DNA from: Acidobacteriota bacterium
Lineage (GTDB): Bacteria; Acidobacteriota; Blastocatellia; Pyrinomonadales; Pyrinomonadaceae
Direction of reading: 5' to 3'
Length of the DNA: 8,873 bases
Assembly (NCBI GenBank): GCA_019247865.1
Contig: JAFBAJ010000632.1
Coordinates: 1 to 8,873, forward strand
The position numbers and the translations under genes are program-made. This document shows positions 7,032 to 8,873 of this stretch, piece after piece (the stretch's first letter is position 1; every line of letters begins with the position of its first letter). A model generated the notes under the pieces. It saw only the letters and a program-made list of their open reading frames with translations, had not been told where the DNA came from and did not search any database.

Positions 7032-8195
7032 TTAGTTAACTACCCTCAGAGGGAGCGCGCCGGAGAGTTTCTCGTCGGTGATGATCTCCTGCGCGGCGGA
7101 TTGCCAGGTGCGGCGGCCGCCGGTGAAGGCGGACTGCGGGACTTCTACGATGTCGTAGGCCTTGAGCGGAATGTCCCGCTGCTTCTGGTTCCGGATGGCG
7201 TTGTAATCGGCCTTGATGATCTCCGGCTCGGTCAGTTTCTCCTGGCGGCGGTAGATGCGTATCTCGCTCCCGCGGGCATTGCTGCTCAGACCGCCGACGG
7301 TGGCGATGGCGCGCGCGAGCGTCAGTTGCTCGCGGTAGTTGATGCCCTGCGGCGAGACGACGCCGCCCGTCAGGTAGACCGGCAAAGCAACCATCACGGT
7401 CACGATGTCGCCCGGATGGATGAGCGGATTGGTGCCCTCCTTCCCGGCCATGAGGTCTACGAGCTTGATGACTTTGAGCGGGCTCTGCGTCTCGTCTGTC
7501 GCGCCTTCCGTGGATGAGTCCGGGCACGAGAGCGCTTCGGGCGTGAAGATCTGTATGTCGCCGCTCGCGCGGTCTGTCACGCCGCCGGAGAGGAAGAGCA
7601 GCTCGTTGAGACTCACTTCGCGCTGGAGCTGAAAGCGCTGCGGCGTGCGCACAGCGCCGAAGAGGATCGCCGGGCGGCTCGTCCGTTCGACGACGCGGAC
7701 GGTGATCGAAGGATTTTTGATGAGCTCGGCGTAAGCCCGTGCGATGTCCGCCGCCAGCTCCTGCTCCGTGCGACAGAGCGCGCGAATCGGACTCCTGAGA
7801 TACGGGAGCGCGGGAATCTCGCCGCCGCTCGTGACCTGCCCGCGCCAGCTCAGCTCCGGCCGCCGCGCCACGATGACATCCAGCGTGTCGCCGGTGTTGA
7901 TCCGATACGCCCTGACCTCCGGCGCGGTCTCGACGGAAGTCGGTGTCGGAGTCTTGGCAGGCGTCGGCGTCGTTTCAGGAGTCGGCGTCGGAGTGGCAAC
8001 AGGAGACTCGGTCGGAGTTGGAGTCGGAGTCGGAGTCGGAGTCGGAGTTGGAGTTGGAGTTGGAGTCGGAATCGGCGTCGGAGTTGGAGTGGCAGTCGGC
8101 GCGGCCTCTGCGGGAGGGGTCGCGGCGGGCTCCTGTGCACTGGAGGTGGCCGGAGAGAGCGCAAAGAGCAGGCAAAGCAGAACGGCGATTCTCAT
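7032..8195 (-). CDS. Polysaccharide export protein (Wza/SLBB-type) with Pro-Thr spacer
   Basis: The 387-residue product has a signal peptide (MRIAVLLCLLFALSPATSSAQ), then a Pro-Thr stretch at about 33-86 including ten consecutive PT pairs. The polysaccharide-export domain starts at VRAYRINTGDTLDVIVARRPEL (94-115) with SGGEIPALPYL, continues to about 170 (INPSITVRV-type strand), and is followed by a second beta-grasp segment LFGAVRTPQRFQL. An SLBB-like motif lies at VYLTGGVVSPQGINY (273-287) with TLARAIATVGGLS (292-304). In the Wza family these proteins form the periplasmic/outer-membrane channel that secretes capsule or exopolysaccharide. There is no lipobox cysteine after the signal, unlike E. 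coli Wza, and no obvious C-terminal membrane helix. ATG 8193-8195 has CGGAAG about 10 bases upstream. The gene follows a zinc-ribbon protein gene by 93 bases. A tyrosine kinase/chain-length regulator is not in the window. Confidence 0.9.
   Translation of the reverse strand: MRIAVLLCLLFALSPATSSAQEPAATPPAEAAPTATPTPTPIPTPTPTPTPTPTPTPTPTPTESPVATPTPTPETTPTPAKTPTPTSVETAPEVRAYRINTGDTLDVIVARRPELSWRGQVTSGGEIPALPYLRSPIRALCRTEQELAADIARAYAELIKNPSITVRVVERTSRPAILFGAVRTPQRFQLQREVSLNELLFLSGGVTDRASGDIQIFTPEALSCPDSSTEGATDETQSPLKVIKLVDLMAGKEGTNPLIHPGDIVTVMVALPVYLTGGVVSPQGINYREQLTLARAIATVGGLSSNARGSEIRIYRRQEKLTEPEIIKADYNAIRNQKQRDIPLKAYDIVEVPQSAFTGGRRTWQSAAQEIITDEKLSGALPLRVVN
8011..8070. repeat. Tandem hexamer array, ten GTYGGA units (Pro-Thr codons)
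   Basis: Ten uninterrupted units of GTCGGA or GTTGGA occupy exactly 60 bases, with more degenerate units on both sides (about 7939-8010 and 8071-8100). On the minus strand each unit encodes Pro-Thr, so gain or loss of a unit keeps the export-protein frame. This is a coding microsatellite. Confidence 0.9.
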
Positions 8196-8288
8196 GTGCG
8201 ATTTACTTCCGGCGACCTCGTGTGAATTCAGAATTTCAGGGATGGATGAGAGCTAAGCTGTTTGAAGTGTGCCCTGCGCCGGGCTCCT

Positions 8289-8507
8289 TCATCTGGACGC
8301 CTTGTTCTCGTGCGGCGCGAGCCTGCCGCCCTTCTTCCGGTTGCGGCGAGACGAGACCGTCCAGGGGATGGCGAAGCCCGTAAAGAGCAGGTTGCAGTTG
8401 TCGCACAGCAGCTCGTGGATGCCGAGCATGCGCAGGATGAGCGGCGTTCTCCGATAACCGCGCCGGATACGATGGCTCTTACATTTGCGACAACGCTGGC
8501 TAATCAC
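8289..8507 (-). CDS. Small Cys4 zinc-ribbon-like protein
   Basis: The 72-residue product begins MISQRCRKCKSHRIRRGYRR and continues with RMLGIHELLCDNCNLLFTGFA; Cys6, Cys9, Cys35 and Cys38 form a CxxC-x25-CxxC zinc-ribbon pattern. The tail (50-72) is basic: SSRRNRKKGGR. The start is a GTG (8505-8507) that overlaps the last codons of the upstream gene by 8 bases, with AAAGGAA about 8 bases before it; such overlap suggests translational coupling. It sits between a TPR-like gene and a polysaccharide-export gene, so it may be an accessory factor of that envelope cluster, but its function is unknown. Conserved paired cysteines, the coupled start and the ribosome site support a real gene. Confidence 0.75.
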   Translation of the reverse strand: MISQRCRKCKSHRIRRGYRRTPLILRMLGIHELLCDNCNLLFTGFAIPWTVSSRRNRKKGGRLAPHENKASR

Positions 8508-8873
8508 TCCACTCGTTCCTTTCGTTCTCCGTCGGCGGCTCAGATGCTTTCGTCCGGGCGGGCCGTTGCACCTTCAGGCGCGCGCGCAGCAGCTCGATCT
8601 CGCGCGAGAGGCGCTCCGCAGTCTCTTCGCGTGCGGCCTCCGCCATCTGCTCGCGCGAGAGATAAAAGAGGGCGTCCCGGTAACGGTCTATGGCGCGGCG
8701 ATAGTGGCCTTTGAAGGCCGCGCGTTCGGCCAGCTCGACCCAGTGCGCGACCTTGACCGAAGCGATGTACTCGCGGATCGCGTTCGCGGAACTGTGCAGC
8801 TCCGCTTCGTCCGGATAAATTTTGAGCGCGGAGTCTATCACGTCGAGCGCGCGTAAAGCCATCTCGATCCTGT
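8500..8873 (-). CDS. TPR-like helical protein, C-terminal part (may run off window)
   Basis: The visible protein contains two helix-turn-helix units resembling tetratricopeptide repeats: ALRALDVIDSALKIYPDEAEL and, after HWVELAERAAFKG, HYRRAIDRYRDALFYL. A charged, probably coiled-coil helix follows (REETAERLSREIELLRARL), then a polar tail ending NERNEWSD. An ATG at 8860-8862 is preceded by AGGA at 5 bases and could be the true start (120 residues). The frame is, however, open to the window edge without a stop, and the visible part begins inside a helical repeat, so I favour a longer protein whose N-terminus lies outside. TPR proteins are scaffolds; a specific role is unknown. It overlaps the zinc-ribbon gene by 8 bases and is likely co-transcribed with it and possibly with the export gene. 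Confidence 0.72.
   Translation of the reverse strand, partial: RIEMALRALDVIDSALKIYPDEAELHSSANAIREYIASVKVAHWVELAERAAFKGHYRRAIDRYRDALFYLSREQMAEAAREETAERLSREIELLRARLKVQRPARTKASEPPTENERNEWSD

Noticed and set aside
7939..8100. CRISPR-like or minisatellite array
   Set aside because: The repeat is a 6-bp unit without spacers and is fully explained as Pro-Thr codons of the export protein.

Overview
The window is GC-rich (GC-biased third positions, long shadow frames opposite real genes) and looks like a bacterial chromosome. Gene content together with three families of short dispersed palindromes suggests an Acidobacteriota-type genome, perhaps class Blastocatellia. This placement is inference from gene style and repeats; no rRNA or other marker is present. 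I see no tRNA, rRNA, CRISPR array, IS transposase or phage gene.

Layout, left to right. Positions 1-151 hold the start of a minus-strand PspA/IM30-type membrane-stress gene that runs off the window. Positions 383-1696 (minus) are purD, the purine-biosynthesis GAR synthetase; its last codons and stop lie inside a GTCAGTGG-type repeat. Positions 2061-2435 (plus) encode a small protein with two zinc ribbons, the only convincing plus-strand gene. Positions 2531-2712 are a gene-free composite palindromic element with perfect 18-bp terminal inverted repeats. Positions 2743-4692 (minus) encode a large APC-superfamily permease with a soluble C-terminal domain, with a plausible promoter at 4775-4802.

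Positions 5010-6380 (minus) encode a secreted metzincin-type metalloprotease with C-terminal beta domains, followed by a good intrinsic terminator at 4848-4890. Upstream of it, 6546-6857 (minus) encodes a two-helix membrane protein. A very long hairpin (6937-7029) separates these from a minus-strand cluster that enters from the right edge: a TPR-like protein (8500 to edge), an overlapping small zinc-ribbon protein (8289-8507) and a Wza-like polysaccharide export protein with a Pro-Thr spacer (7032-8195).

Functional picture. The right third is an envelope and secretion neighbourhood: an exopolysaccharide export component with two small companions, then a membrane protein and a secreted protease. 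The left third is housekeeping (purD) and stress response (PspA). No complete novel system can be demonstrated. The least ordinary items are the composite palindromic element, a perfect 20-bp repeat shared by the purD leader and the hairpin 3' of the export gene, repeat-derived codons at the purD end, and the overlapping TPR/zinc-ribbon pair ahead of the export gene.
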